A DNA stretch of 64,000 nt from Candidatus Amarolinea dominans (GTDB lineage: Bacteria; Chloroflexota; Anaerolineae; SSC4; Amarolineaceae): assembly GCA_016719785.1 (NCBI GenBank), contig JADJYJ010000017.1, forward strand, positions 124,001 to 188,000, read 5' to 3'. Each line of letters begins with the position of its first letter. Position 1 is the stretch's first letter. Of the stretch, positions 52,757 to 61,448 are shown in pieces. The position numbers were made by a program, and so were the translations under genes. The notes below the pieces were generated by a model. That model did no database searches. It saw only the letters and a program-made list of their open reading frames with translations, and was not told the origin of the DNA.

Positions 52757-53797
52757 ATGACTCAAAGGCAACCGTTAGCCGTCAGCGACACGTTAGGCCC
52801 GACCGATGCCGCCATCAACGAAGTGGTGGCGGCCATCGGCCGGGCCAGTTCCATTCTAGCCGTCTGTCACGTCAGCCCGGATGGTGACGCCATCGGCTCC
52901 CTCCTCGCTTTCGGCGCCATTGCCAAGCACCTGGGCAAACCCTGCGTCTTGGCCTGCGCCGATCCTGTGCCAGAGATGCTTCAGTTCTTACCTGGCGTCA
53001 ACACCATCGTGCGCCGCGCCAGCGGCCCGTTCGACCTGGCGGTGGGGCTGGATGCCAGCGATCCCCGGCGCTTGGGCGATCTCTTTGCTCGCCATGCCCA
53101 AGCAGACGCCTCCACGCTCAACATAGATCACCACATCACCAATCTGCGCTTCGCCGCCGTCAACTGGATTGACCTGACCGCCGCGGCCACCGCGGAGATG
53201 ATGGTTCTGTTGGCCGACCATCTCCAGGTGCCGCTGACGCGGGCGCTGGCTACCAGTCTGCTGACCGGCCTGGTCACCGACACGCGCGGCTTTCGCACGA
53301 ACGGCACCTCCGCCCGCGTCTTACAGATGGCATCACGCCTCGTGCAAGCTGGCGCGCCGCTCTTTCAGATCATGGAAATGACGCTGGAACGTCGTTCAGT
53401 GGCGCAAATACACCTGTGGGGCCGCGTACTGAGTCGCGCCCGTTTGCATGGCCGCATCTTGTGGAGCGATGTGACGGCCGCGGACCGTCAGGCGGTGGGC
53501 ATCAAGGAAAATGGCAGTGATGCAGGGCTGTCCAGTTTCCTCGCCAGCGCGCTGGAGGCCGACGTCTCTGCCATCTTTGTGGAACGCAACGGCAAGATCG
53601 AGGTCAGTCTGCGCGCCTGCCCCGGTTTTTCGGTGTCCGAGGCGGCGCTGGCTCTGGGCGGCGGTGGGCATCCGCTGGCGGCCGGCTGCAACATCGAAGG
53701 CTCGCTGGCCGATGCCCGGCGCCTGGTGCTGGCCGCGCTCGATAACAGCCTGGCCGGCCAGGGCTTTCCCCAGCCCTTCTTCGACGAGCCGGCATGA
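52757..53797 (+). CDS. nrnA: DHH-family bifunctional oligoribonuclease/pAp phosphatase NrnA
   Basis: Protein of 346 aa. DHH catalytic motifs are HVSPDGDAIGSLLA, VGLDASD, NIDHHITNLRF and the C-terminal DHHA1 GGGGHPLAAGCNI. NrnA degrades nano-RNAs and 3'-phosphoadenosine 5'-phosphate. It starts 9 bp after rbfA and precedes truB, as in Firmicutes and Chloroflexota. Confidence 0.93.
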   Translation: MTQRQPLAVSDTLGPTDAAINEVVAAIGRASSILAVCHVSPDGDAIGSLLAFGAIAKHLGKPCVLACADPVPEMLQFLPGVNTIVRRASGPFDLAVGLDASDPRRLGDLFARHAQADASTLNIDHHITNLRFAAVNWIDLTAAATAEMMVLLADHLQVPLTRALATSLLTGLVTDTRGFRTNGTSARVLQMASRLVQAGAPLFQIMEMTLERRSVAQIHLWGRVLSRARLHGRILWSDVTAADRQAVGIKENGSDAGLSSFLASALEADVSAIFVERNGKIEVSLRACPGFSVSEAALALGGGGHPLAAGCNIEGSLADARRLVLAALDNSLAGQGFPQPFFDEPA

Positions 53798-53861
53798 AGA
53801 AAAATGAAGCAGACAAACCGGTTTCGCGCAGAAATTCGGGTTGCTGCCAGGCGCGAGGACG

Positions 53862-54752
53862 ATGATTTTTGGTCTGTTGAATATACACAAGCCGACCGGA
53901 CGCTCCTCCCGCTGGGTCGTCAATGCGGTCAGCCGCATCACCGGCGTGGACAAGATCGGCCATGCCGGCACGCTTGATCCACTGGCGACCGGCGTCCTGC
54001 TCATGGCCCTGGGGCCGGCCACGCGCCTGATCGCCTACCTGCAGGCCGGCACAAAAGTCTACCAGGCCGCCATTCACCTGGGCGTTAGCACCAGCACCTA
54101 TGACGCCGAAGGGGAGGTGCTGGCAACCGCACCGGTGCCTGACCTGGCGCCCGGCGATCTCCAGCACGCGCTGGCCCGCTTTGTGGGCGACATCGAGCAG
54201 CACCCGCCGGCCTATTCGGCCCTGAAGGTCGCCGGCGTCGCCGCATACCGCAAGGCGCGGCGCGGGCAGACTGTGGAACTGCCGTCGCGCCGGGTGCAGA
54301 TCGAACAGATCGAGCTGCTGAGCTGGCATTCACCCGTGCTGACGATCAGCGTGACCTGTGCGCCCGGCACCTACATCCGCTCCCTGGCCTTCGACCTGGG
54401 CCAGGCGCTGGGCTGCGGCGCCCACATCTCCGGCCTGGTGCGCACGGCCAGCGGGCATTTTCGCCTGGAGGACAGCGTGGGTCTGGAGACCCTGGCCGCG
54501 GCCGCAGGTGCCGGCGACTGGCAGCGTTTCCTGCTGCCGCCCGACCAGGCCGTCCTCGACCTGACGCCCGTTTACCTCGACGAGGGTCGCACGCAAGTCC
54601 TGCGGCACGGCAACCCCGTCACCGCGCCCACACCGCCGCCCCTATCCAGCGGCCGCGCCTACGACCCCGACGGCCGCCTGATCGCCCTGGTGACCTACGA
54701 CGCAAAATTGCAGGTGTGGCAGCCGGATAGAGTGTTCGACGCTGTAGGGTAA
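53862..54752 (+). CDS. truB: tRNA pseudouridine-55 synthase
   Basis: Protein of 296 aa converting U55 of tRNA to pseudouridine. The catalytic Asp lies in GHAGTLDPLATGVLL; KVYQAAIHLGVSTSTYDAEG, HPPAYSALKVAG and TCAPGTYIRSLAFDLG complete the active-site region. The ATG at 53862 (MIFGLLNIHKP) has GAGGA upstream. It is last in the nusA-truB operon and faces the convergent subtilase gene. Confidence 0.95.
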   Translation: MIFGLLNIHKPTGRSSRWVVNAVSRITGVDKIGHAGTLDPLATGVLLMALGPATRLIAYLQAGTKVYQAAIHLGVSTSTYDAEGEVLATAPVPDLAPGDLQHALARFVGDIEQHPPAYSALKVAGVAAYRKARRGQTVELPSRRVQIEQIELLSWHSPVLTISVTCAPGTYIRSLAFDLGQALGCGAHISGLVRTASGHFRLEDSVGLETLAAAAGAGDWQRFLLPPDQAVLDLTPVYLDEGRTQVLRHGNPVTAPTPPPLSSGRAYDPDGRLIALVTYDAKLQVWQPDRVFDAVG

Positions 54753-54824
54753 CATATCAGAGATCAGAGATCAGAGATCGCGCCTAAAGGGCGTACCGCC
54801 AGGCGCCCACGCAGGTGAACGCCG
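54753..54824. repeat. Short repeats after truB, including copy 2 of the 43-bp repeat
   Basis: Three AGAGATC units (54760-54779) belong to the same family as the repeats flanking the DGR block. They run into the dispersed element 54782-54824 that matches 13111-13153. These fill the gap between convergent truB and the protease gene. Confidence 0.55.
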
Positions 54825-54855
54825 GGCGGTGCGGACCGGCCTCGCGGCAGAACGC

Positions 54856-56571
54856 TCAATTGGTGCAATTGACGCCCCACCGGTCCACCACCGCAGTCAC
54901 GTCGGTGGTCGTGATGGCCGGATCGCTAAAGTCCAGGTTGCGACGCGCGTTGTAGAGCGCCTGGCCCGGTTGGGTGTTCCAAATTTCAGCCACCAGTTGC
55001 ACGTCACGAATGTCAATGCCCCCGTCGTAGTCAATGTCGGTCGGGCAACGCACCGCGTTGACCGCGTTGAGCGCATCAATGCGCCCCCAACCGTAGACGT
55101 TGTTCGGCGTGGGGCGATTGTCCAGCGGGTCGGGATAAGGAGTGAGCACGCCGCAGGTGATGTTATCGACGCGGGTGGCGGTCTCGCGGATGTACTGGGC
55201 CGTTTCCAGGATCTGCCCGCGCAGGGCCGGGTTGGCCTGCCACATCAGCGCCACCAGGCCCGCCACATGCGGCCCGGCCATGCTGGTGCCGCTGGCGCTG
55301 CTGTAGCCGGTGTCACTGCTGTTGGTGGCCGAGCGGATACTGGTGCCGGGCGCGGAGACATCCGGACCAAAGAGGCCGGTGAAATCGCGCAGGCCGCGAC
55401 TGCTGGAGCCAGAAATCACGCCGGTGCCATCGTAAAAGTTGCCCACCGACAGCGACTCCGGGTAGACGGCCGGCGGGTCATTGATACTGCCGCAGCCCTG
55501 GCTGCCATCGTTGCCGGCCGAGGCCACGAACATGACGCCGGCCGCGTTGAGCGCCTGGATCGAAGGCTGAATCTGCGTCCAGGTGGCAGAGTCGCAGCCT
55601 TCGGAGGCCGGGCAGCCCCAGGAATTGTTGACCACGTCCGGCTGTTTGCTGGTGTCATCGCCAGGCGCCAGGAAGAAATCGTTACATTCGACATAGCGGC
55701 TGATGGTGCCGACGCCGGCATTCATGTTACGACAGGCGATCCACTTGGCGCCCGGCGCCACGCCGATCTGGTCACGCGTGGCCGGGATGGCGCTATGGTC
55801 ATCGCCGGCCACCGAACCGATGGTGTGCGTGCCGTGAAAATAGTCGTCGCACGGCGCGGGGACGTTCAGGCCGCAGGGGTTGGCGCCGCCGTCGTGAATG
55901 GCATCATGCCAACTGTAAGTGTGATCCGCGCTGACGCCGTTCCAGCCGCGATACTGCGGCTTGAGCGCCTCGTGCGTCCAGCGCACGCCCGTATCGCCGC
56001 CGGCCACCACGATGCCCGCGCCATCAATGCCCATGGCCCAAACCTGCGGCGCACGGATGTAGTTGACGCCGCTGGAGATGACCGCCGGCGCGTCGACCGG
56101 CTGTGTCACCTGCTCGCTGGGGTCAATACCGAACGACGCATCGAGCGTCAGCCAGCGCACATCGTCACGCGCGGCCAGTTCGTTGACCAGGGTCAGATCA
56201 GCCGCCGGCAGGTAGATCATGTTGACGCTGAGGAAAGCCTGGTAGGCGATACCGCGCTGAGTCAGCTCGGCGCGCAGGCTGGCCTGGCTGCGCTCGGCAA
56301 AATCCTTGAGCTGCGCATAGACAAACGCGCCTTTAGCCTCTTTCTTGACCAGGTAGGCCGCCTGACTCAAATCGGCCTGGCCCGCCAGGAAGATGAGCAC
56401 CGGCGCCTGACCGGCATCGTGCAGGCGTTGGGCCAGGGTCGCCTCAACCTTGGCGGTCGGCAACCCCGGCGCGGCGCCGACCGGCAGCGCCGTTGCAATG
56501 AGCAGCATGAGCAGACACGTGGCCAGCCACCGCCGGCGCAAAGGATGGAACCACCTTGTTTCCACAGACAT
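54856..56571 (-). CDS. Secreted subtilisin-like (S8) protease with dockerin-like C-terminus
   Basis: Preproprotease of 571 aa. Signal segment about 10-35 (WLATCLLMLLIATALPVGA), then a propeptide to about 165. The catalytic triad is D193 (GGDTGVR), H246 (HGTHTIG) and S430 (SGTSMAGPHVAG), with oxyanion region NNSWGCP. The C-terminal ~60 residues hold two calcium-loop motifs (DIDYDGGIDIRDVQLVAEIW and DFSDPAITTTDVTAVVDRW) typical of type I dockerin domains. The start at 56571 has GGAGG 4 nt upstream. It is probably secreted and may dock on an unseen cohesin partner. Confidence 0.9.
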   Translation of the reverse strand: MSVETRWFHPLRRRWLATCLLMLLIATALPVGAAPGLPTAKVEATLAQRLHDAGQAPVLIFLAGQADLSQAAYLVKKEAKGAFVYAQLKDFAERSQASLRAELTQRGIAYQAFLSVNMIYLPAADLTLVNELAARDDVRWLTLDASFGIDPSEQVTQPVDAPAVISSGVNYIRAPQVWAMGIDGAGIVVAGGDTGVRWTHEALKPQYRGWNGVSADHTYSWHDAIHDGGANPCGLNVPAPCDDYFHGTHTIGSVAGDDHSAIPATRDQIGVAPGAKWIACRNMNAGVGTISRYVECNDFFLAPGDDTSKQPDVVNNSWGCPASEGCDSATWTQIQPSIQALNAAGVMFVASAGNDGSQGCGSINDPPAVYPESLSVGNFYDGTGVISGSSSRGLRDFTGLFGPDVSAPGTSIRSATNSSDTGYSSASGTSMAGPHVAGLVALMWQANPALRGQILETAQYIRETATRVDNITCGVLTPYPDPLDNRPTPNNVYGWGRIDALNAVNAVRCPTDIDYDGGIDIRDVQLVAEIWNTQPGQALYNARRNLDFSDPAITTTDVTAVVDRWGVNCTN

Positions 56572-56649
56572 CGAGCCTCCACAGGTAAAGTAGACAAACA
56601 AGATTTGGCGGGGAGCGGGCAAGAACCACACGGTTCGACAAGCGCCATA

Positions 56650-56677
56650 AGTATACGCAGCCAGGCCAACGCGTCAA
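56650..56677 (-). promoter_or_regulatory. Promoter of the subtilase gene
   Basis: Minus-strand TTGACG (56672-56677), 16-bp spacer, TATACT (56650-56655), about 75 bp before the ATG. Confidence 0.55.
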
Positions 56678-56743
56678 ACCGCGGCGGCCGCCATTGTGTC
56701 TAGTTTGCTCCTTCATGGTAAGATACTGCTCAGGAGGTTCACC

Positions 56744-59700
56744 ATGATGCACATCAACGACTTTCCTCGCCCGCCGGATGACAATGGCCGCGGGCTACAC
56801 TGGTCCGCACGCGTCTATCACCCGACCAATGAGCCGACGCGGGGAACGGGCAACGCGGAGGAGGATGCCCGCTACGCCATGTCTGCGCGCATCTACCGGG
56901 AGCCGGCAGCCGCAGCTACGCTCGGGGCCGGCGAGCCACCAACCGTCAACTGGACGGCCGCGCTCCACGAAGCGAGCGCCAGCGAGCTGGACTATTGGAT
57001 CAACGAGCTGCAGGCCATGCACATCAAGTGGGTCAAGCTGATGGATGATGGCGGTGGTTCCTCGCTGCTGATCTGCCAGCGCATGCTGCAGGCCGGCATC
57101 ATGCCGATCGTGCGCCTGTTCAAAGAGCGCCCCAACCCGCGTGGCATTGGCGGCCGCGAGTTCGAGACGGTCAGCCGCCTGGTAGACGTGGGCGTGCGCT
57201 ACTTCGAAACCAACAATGAGCCAGACCTGCCCGCGGAGTGGGAAAACAACCTCATGCCGCCCAACTGGCTCGACATCGTGGTAGACAACTTCATCCGTGA
57301 CGCCGATCAAATCCTGGGGCGCGGCGGCCTGCCGGCCGTCCCCGCCATGGGGCCGGGCAGCCGTGACAACCCCATTGCCATGATTGTGGCCCGTGGGCGC
57401 CGTGACCTGTTCGAGCGCGGCGCGTGGGTTGCCATTCACAACTACACCCTCAACCACCCGCTCGATTACCCGGACGATGCTGTCAGCCAGTTAGGCGTAC
57501 CGCTGAGCCAGGCCGACTACGATCGCTATGGCGCCTGGTCATGGGATAATCGCATACGCGAGTCGGCAAACCCTGAAGATCCGACGATCAACCGCCTGCG
57601 CCGTGAAAGCAAGCACACCGGAATTTCCATTTTCGATGATCCCAATTGCTTCCGCGGCTATGAAGCCGCCGGCAAGATGATCTTCGACGCGCTCGGCTTC
57701 TATGTACCGGTCATCAGCACCGAGGGCGGCCCGGTGGTTGGCTGGGGCGATGACAAACGCTACAACAAGATCGTTCCCAGTCAGCAGATGGAAATGCAGC
57801 AGGAGATCATGCGCCAGATGCAGAACAACGAAGTGCCCGATTGGTACTTCAGCCTCTGCACCTGGTTGATTGCCTCGCGGCCGTTGGGCGACTTCACCCC
57901 CGCGTGGGAAACCATGAGTTGGTACACCCACTGGTGGGACCAGCAATTTGGCCTGAACGGCCGCCTGCCCATTGTGGATGCGCTCAAGGCGCTGCCCTCC
58001 GTCAGCCGCGTGTGGCCGGCTGGTGTCCCGCAGACGGCTCGCCTGCAGGGCAGCCTGTTGCTGAACAACGGCCAGGCGCCGGGCGCGGTGAGCCTGCGCC
58101 TCCAGGCCGCCGGCCATGCCCCTACGCTGATCTCGGCGCCCGGCGGCGCGTTCAGCGTGGATGCCCTGGCCGCGGCCACCTACACCCTCAGCGTGGTGGA
58201 TGGCCCCGACATTGCCAGCGATATCGCCCTGGCCGCCGGCGAACAGAGGACGCTCGCTGTCACCCTGCCGGCCGGCGCGACGGTGTCAGTCCTGCGCGGC
58301 CAGGCGCTGCGCAACGACCGACCGCAGCCCGGCGAAGAGGTCGAACTGCTGGCGCTGAGCAACGGCGCCGCGCACGTCATCGCCAGCCAGACGGTGCTGG
58401 GCCAGGGGCGCTTCCATTTCGGCGGACTTGGCCCTGGCGTCTACCAGGTTCAAGCCGGCGCCACCACCTCCGCGGCGGTGACGCTCGACGGCTGGAGCAG
58501 CGCCACGGTCAACCTGGCGCTGCCCGCGCCGCCCGATTTCCGCTACCGCGTGACGAGCACCCAGGCAACGCCCGGCAGCCCGCGCCGCATCATCGGTCGG
58601 GTTTTCGATACGCAGGGCAATGGCCTGAACGGTATCAAGGTGCAGATGTCCTGGCCGAACCCTGACCCGGACACGCAATTCCCGGAAACCCTCACCGGCC
58701 GCGATCCGTTCAAACCGCTGGGCTTTTACGAATTTCTGGCCTCGGCCGGCCAGTTCCAGGTCAAGATCATCCAGGGCGATTGGGAAAGCGACCTCAGTGC
58801 GCCGCTCTCGACAACCGTCGTACCGGGCCAGCCCGGCGATTCCTTCTACTGGGAAGCGAACTTTCAATTGCAGCAGGTGGTGCGCAGCCAGAGCATCGTG
58901 CGCGGGCGCATCACCAACCCGCCGGCCAACGGCGTCATCGTGCTGAGCGGCAGCGCGCTGACCAGCGGGCCGCAGCGTCAGGCCCTGCCCACCACTGGGG
59001 AGTTCGAATTCCGGGATCTGCCCGCGGGGCATGATTTCGAGCTGATGGTGGAACGCGTCGCCCGCCTGGGCGCCGCGTTTGCCCTGGACGGCGCCAACAC
59101 CGTCGAGCGCAGCGTGTCCCTGACCGGCGCGTTGAGCGGCCGCGTACTTGGATTGGCGCCCGGCGCCCTGGTTGGCCTGGCCCGCACCAGCCCCCTCTCC
59201 TGGCGCCGCGCGGTCGAGCTTGGCGCTGACAATCTCTATCGCTTCGACGGCCTGCCTCCGGGCCGTTACCAGGTCAGCGCCGGCGACAAGCACAGCGCGG
59301 ACATCATGTTGGCCGAAGGTCAGTCCGCGGAGGCCCCTACGCTCGATTTGCAGCCTCCGCCTCCACCGCCGCCGCCACCCCCGCCGCCGCCACCCCCGCC
59401 GCCGCCACCACCCCCACCGCCGACCCTCAGCGTCATTCACGGCCTGGTGCAATACGTCAGCGGCGGTCCGCTGGCCGGGGCCGAGGTGGAGCTGCACCAC
59501 GACGGCCTGTTGGAGACGCAGACCCTCAGCGACAGCGAGGGCGAATTCGAGTTTCGTGATCTTGGAGCCGGCATCTACAGTGTGCATCTGCCGGAATACT
59601 GGGAGTCGTCCACCGTGACCCTGGATGGCCAGGCTGAAACCACGTTGGCGCTGACGGTGCCCGACCCGGAACTGCCGCCGGCGCCGCTGAACCTGCGCCA

Positions 59701-59971
59701 GTTTTTCCTGCTGGGGCGGGGAAACGTCTCCCAGTCCGCGTTGGTGCAGGACCAGATCCGCCTGCTGGCGCCTTACCTGGCGCTGCATCCCGATGTGGCC
59801 GTCGGTTTCGACCCGACGCAGGCCGCCAAGGCGGAGCGCGTCGCCATTCTGGGCGACATGACGTTGGTCAACCAGGGCATCGAGCAGGACCTGCACCTGG
59901 CCGGCTGCCGGGTTGAGCGCATGGAAGGCGACTTGTACGCCCTGGCCGCTTGGCTGAGGGTCAATCTGTAA
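56744..59971 (+). CDS. Large protein: glycosidase-like barrel, beta-sandwich repeats, poly-proline linker
   Basis: Protein of 1075 aa. Residues about 60-420 look like a glycoside-hydrolase TIM barrel: YFETNNEPDLPAEW fits an acid/base Asn-Glu-Pro motif, and VISTEGGPVVGWGD fits a nucleophile Glu. Several carboxypeptidase-regulatory/Cna-B-like beta domains follow. A run of about 23 prolines and one more beta domain (LVQYVSGGPLAGAEVELH) come next, then a ~90-residue C-terminal domain shared with the downstream gene. No signal peptide or membrane segment is visible. AGGAGG precedes ATG 56744. Substrate unknown. Confidence 0.7.
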   Translation: MMHINDFPRPPDDNGRGLHWSARVYHPTNEPTRGTGNAEEDARYAMSARIYREPAAAATLGAGEPPTVNWTAALHEASASELDYWINELQAMHIKWVKLMDDGGGSSLLICQRMLQAGIMPIVRLFKERPNPRGIGGREFETVSRLVDVGVRYFETNNEPDLPAEWENNLMPPNWLDIVVDNFIRDADQILGRGGLPAVPAMGPGSRDNPIAMIVARGRRDLFERGAWVAIHNYTLNHPLDYPDDAVSQLGVPLSQADYDRYGAWSWDNRIRESANPEDPTINRLRRESKHTGISIFDDPNCFRGYEAAGKMIFDALGFYVPVISTEGGPVVGWGDDKRYNKIVPSQQMEMQQEIMRQMQNNEVPDWYFSLCTWLIASRPLGDFTPAWETMSWYTHWWDQQFGLNGRLPIVDALKALPSVSRVWPAGVPQTARLQGSLLLNNGQAPGAVSLRLQAAGHAPTLISAPGGAFSVDALAAATYTLSVVDGPDIASDIALAAGEQRTLAVTLPAGATVSVLRGQALRNDRPQPGEEVELLALSNGAAHVIASQTVLGQGRFHFGGLGPGVYQVQAGATTSAAVTLDGWSSATVNLALPAPPDFRYRVTSTQATPGSPRRIIGRVFDTQGNGLNGIKVQMSWPNPDPDTQFPETLTGRDPFKPLGFYEFLASAGQFQVKIIQGDWESDLSAPLSTTVVPGQPGDSFYWEANFQLQQVVRSQSIVRGRITNPPANGVIVLSGSALTSGPQRQALPTTGEFEFRDLPAGHDFELMVERVARLGAAFALDGANTVERSVSLTGALSGRVLGLAPGALVGLARTSPLSWRRAVELGADNLYRFDGLPPGRYQVSAGDKHSADIMLAEGQSAEAPTLDLQPPPPPPPPPPPPPPPPPPPPPPPTLSVIHGLVQYVSGGPLAGAEVELHHDGLLETQTLSDSEGEFEFRDLGAGIYSVHLPEYWESSTVTLDGQAETTLALTVPDPELPPAPLNLRQFFLLGRGNVSQSALVQDQIRLLAPYLALHPDVAVGFDPTQAAKAERVAILGDMTLVNQGIEQDLHLAGCRVERMEGDLYALAAWLRVNL

Positions 59972-59986
59972 CGCAGGAGGTGGAGC

Positions 59987-61312
59987 ATGAGCAACCTGTT
60001 TTCTTGGATTTCCAATCTCCTGGGCGGCCCGTTTGGGCGCTCGACTGTGTCATTCCCCGGCCTGGCGTTGACCCGTGGTCTGGACGAGCCGGTCAACGAT
60101 GCGGCGGCCTACGGTGTGGGCATCGAAGAGACGCAGCCGGAGAACGGCAGCCTCTACTGGAAGGTGCATCGTGTCCATCACCTGACCCCAGAGGAGAACA
60201 ACTTTCGCCAGCACATCTTCCTGGACATGGTGGATGAGGCCGGTAATCGGCTGCAAGGCGGCCTGGTGCGCGTGCGCTGGCCCGGAGGCGAACAGGTCAT
60301 CACCCTGGACAAGCCGCCCGGCCAGCCGGCCGGCAACTTTCCCATGTGGAAGTATCAAGTCTGCGAGGTGGTGGCCCTGGGCATGCCGGGCACAACCCTA
60401 GCCAGCGACAAGGTGACAGGGCTGCATACCGGCCACAAGGGAGAGGGGCAGGATGAGGGAGGCAACCGCCTGTTTCATCACAGTTTTGCCGTTGTCTTCC
60501 AGCGTACCGTGGCCGGGGCGGCTGCCGATCTTCGCGAGAGCGTCATCAGCGGCAGTGTGGCCAACGGAGCGGGGCGCACCGTGGTGCTTCTGCAGGATAG
60601 CGCCATCGTCGCACGGACCGTGGTTGGCGCCGATGAGATTTATCACCTGACCGGCCTGGCGGCCGGCGCCTACCTGGTGACCGTGCAAGGCTCGGATGTG
60701 CGCGCCGGCCCGGCGACGGTGGATGGCCGCAGCAGTGCGACGGTCAACCTGACCTTGCCGTCCGTGCCACAGGAACAGAGCAGCGTCAGTGGGCGGGTGC
60801 TGCGCGGCGCTGGCGCCACGATCGAACTGTCCCTGGACGGCGCCCTGGCAAGCTGGGCCTCGGTAGCCAGCGATGAGCGTTATCTCTTTGCCGGGCTGCC
60901 GGCCGGCCGCTACCGCGTGGGCATCACCGGCGCCGCGGTCATGTCCGAGGAGTTCGACCTGGATGGCCGCGGCGCTCACCTGCAAGACCTTGAATTGCCG
61001 GAAGCGGACGCCGGCCCCAGCAAGCCCCTGCCCCACTATGTTCTTTTTGCGCCGCTGAGCACCGTCCAGGGACAGGTTGACTGGCTCCTGGCCGCGCCTT
61101 ACCTGCAGACCTTTGGCCTGACCGCCGGCGCGTATGTCGAACATGCCAAGCTGGCAACGCGTGTCACCCTCATCGGCAGCGGCCCGGATGCGCCAGGCGC
61201 CGCGGTGGAGCAGGCGTTGGCGGCGGCCGGCTGTCGCGTCGAACGAATCGAGGGCGAAAGCGAGGACATTGCGGCCGAGCTGGCCCAGCGCATCCAGACC
61301 GGGCAACCGTAG
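59987..61312 (+). CDS. Beta-sandwich repeat protein sharing C-terminal domain with upstream neighbour
   Basis: Protein of 441 aa, 15 bp after the glycosidase-like gene. The N-terminal ~180 residues include a carbohydrate/beta domain (SLYWKVHRVHHLTPEENN). Two Cna-B-like repeats follow (LAAGAYLVTVQGSDVRAG, LPAGRYRVGITGAAV). The C-terminal ~90 residues (VLFAPLSTVQGQVDWLLAAP, CRVERIEGESEDIAAELA) match the end of its neighbour (CRVERMEGDLYALAAWL). No signal peptide is seen. The pair probably acts together; function unknown. Confidence 0.65.
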   Translation: MSNLFSWISNLLGGPFGRSTVSFPGLALTRGLDEPVNDAAAYGVGIEETQPENGSLYWKVHRVHHLTPEENNFRQHIFLDMVDEAGNRLQGGLVRVRWPGGEQVITLDKPPGQPAGNFPMWKYQVCEVVALGMPGTTLASDKVTGLHTGHKGEGQDEGGNRLFHHSFAVVFQRTVAGAAADLRESVISGSVANGAGRTVVLLQDSAIVARTVVGADEIYHLTGLAAGAYLVTVQGSDVRAGPATVDGRSSATVNLTLPSVPQEQSSVSGRVLRGAGATIELSLDGALASWASVASDERYLFAGLPAGRYRVGITGAAVMSEEFDLDGRGAHLQDLELPEADAGPSKPLPHYVLFAPLSTVQGQVDWLLAAPYLQTFGLTAGAYVEHAKLATRVTLIGSGPDAPGAAVEQALAAAGCRVERIEGESEDIAAELAQRIQTGQP

Positions 61313-61336
61313 CGGGCGCAGCGCGCCGGATCTTGT

Positions 61337-61381
61337 AAATAAGCCACGCGCTGCGTAGTATACGCAGCGCGTGGCTTATTT
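61337..61381 (+). terminator. Strong palindromic terminator
   Basis: A perfect 21-bp stem (61337-61357 with 61361-61381) with a 3-nt loop, ending in TTATTTTC on the plus strand. It closes the two-gene operon. Confidence 0.8.
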
Positions 61382-61410
61382 TCAGGGTGAGTGTATGCAT
61401 GCTGGCGTGC

Positions 61411-61439
61411 TTGGGCATTACTTGTAGCTGTGGTAAAAT
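61411..61439 (+). promoter_or_regulatory. Promoter of the second GT-C gene, near-leaderless
   Basis: TTGGGC (61411-61416), 17-bp spacer, TAAAAT (61434-61439). Nine nt separate the -10 box from the ATG at 61449, and no ribosome-binding site fits between. Confidence 0.45.
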
Positions 61440-61448
61440 CTCCTGGCT

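Noticed and set aside
54856..56571. The subtilase as a mycosin (type VII protease)
   Set aside because: It lies 8 kb from the WXG genes, across the nusA-truB operon. It has a dockerin-like tail and no C-terminal membrane anchor.
54829..56703. Long plus-strand open frame opposite the subtilase
   Set aside because: It is the antisense shadow of a clear S8 protease in GC-rich DNA; its translation is low-complexity Arg/Ala/His without family motifs.
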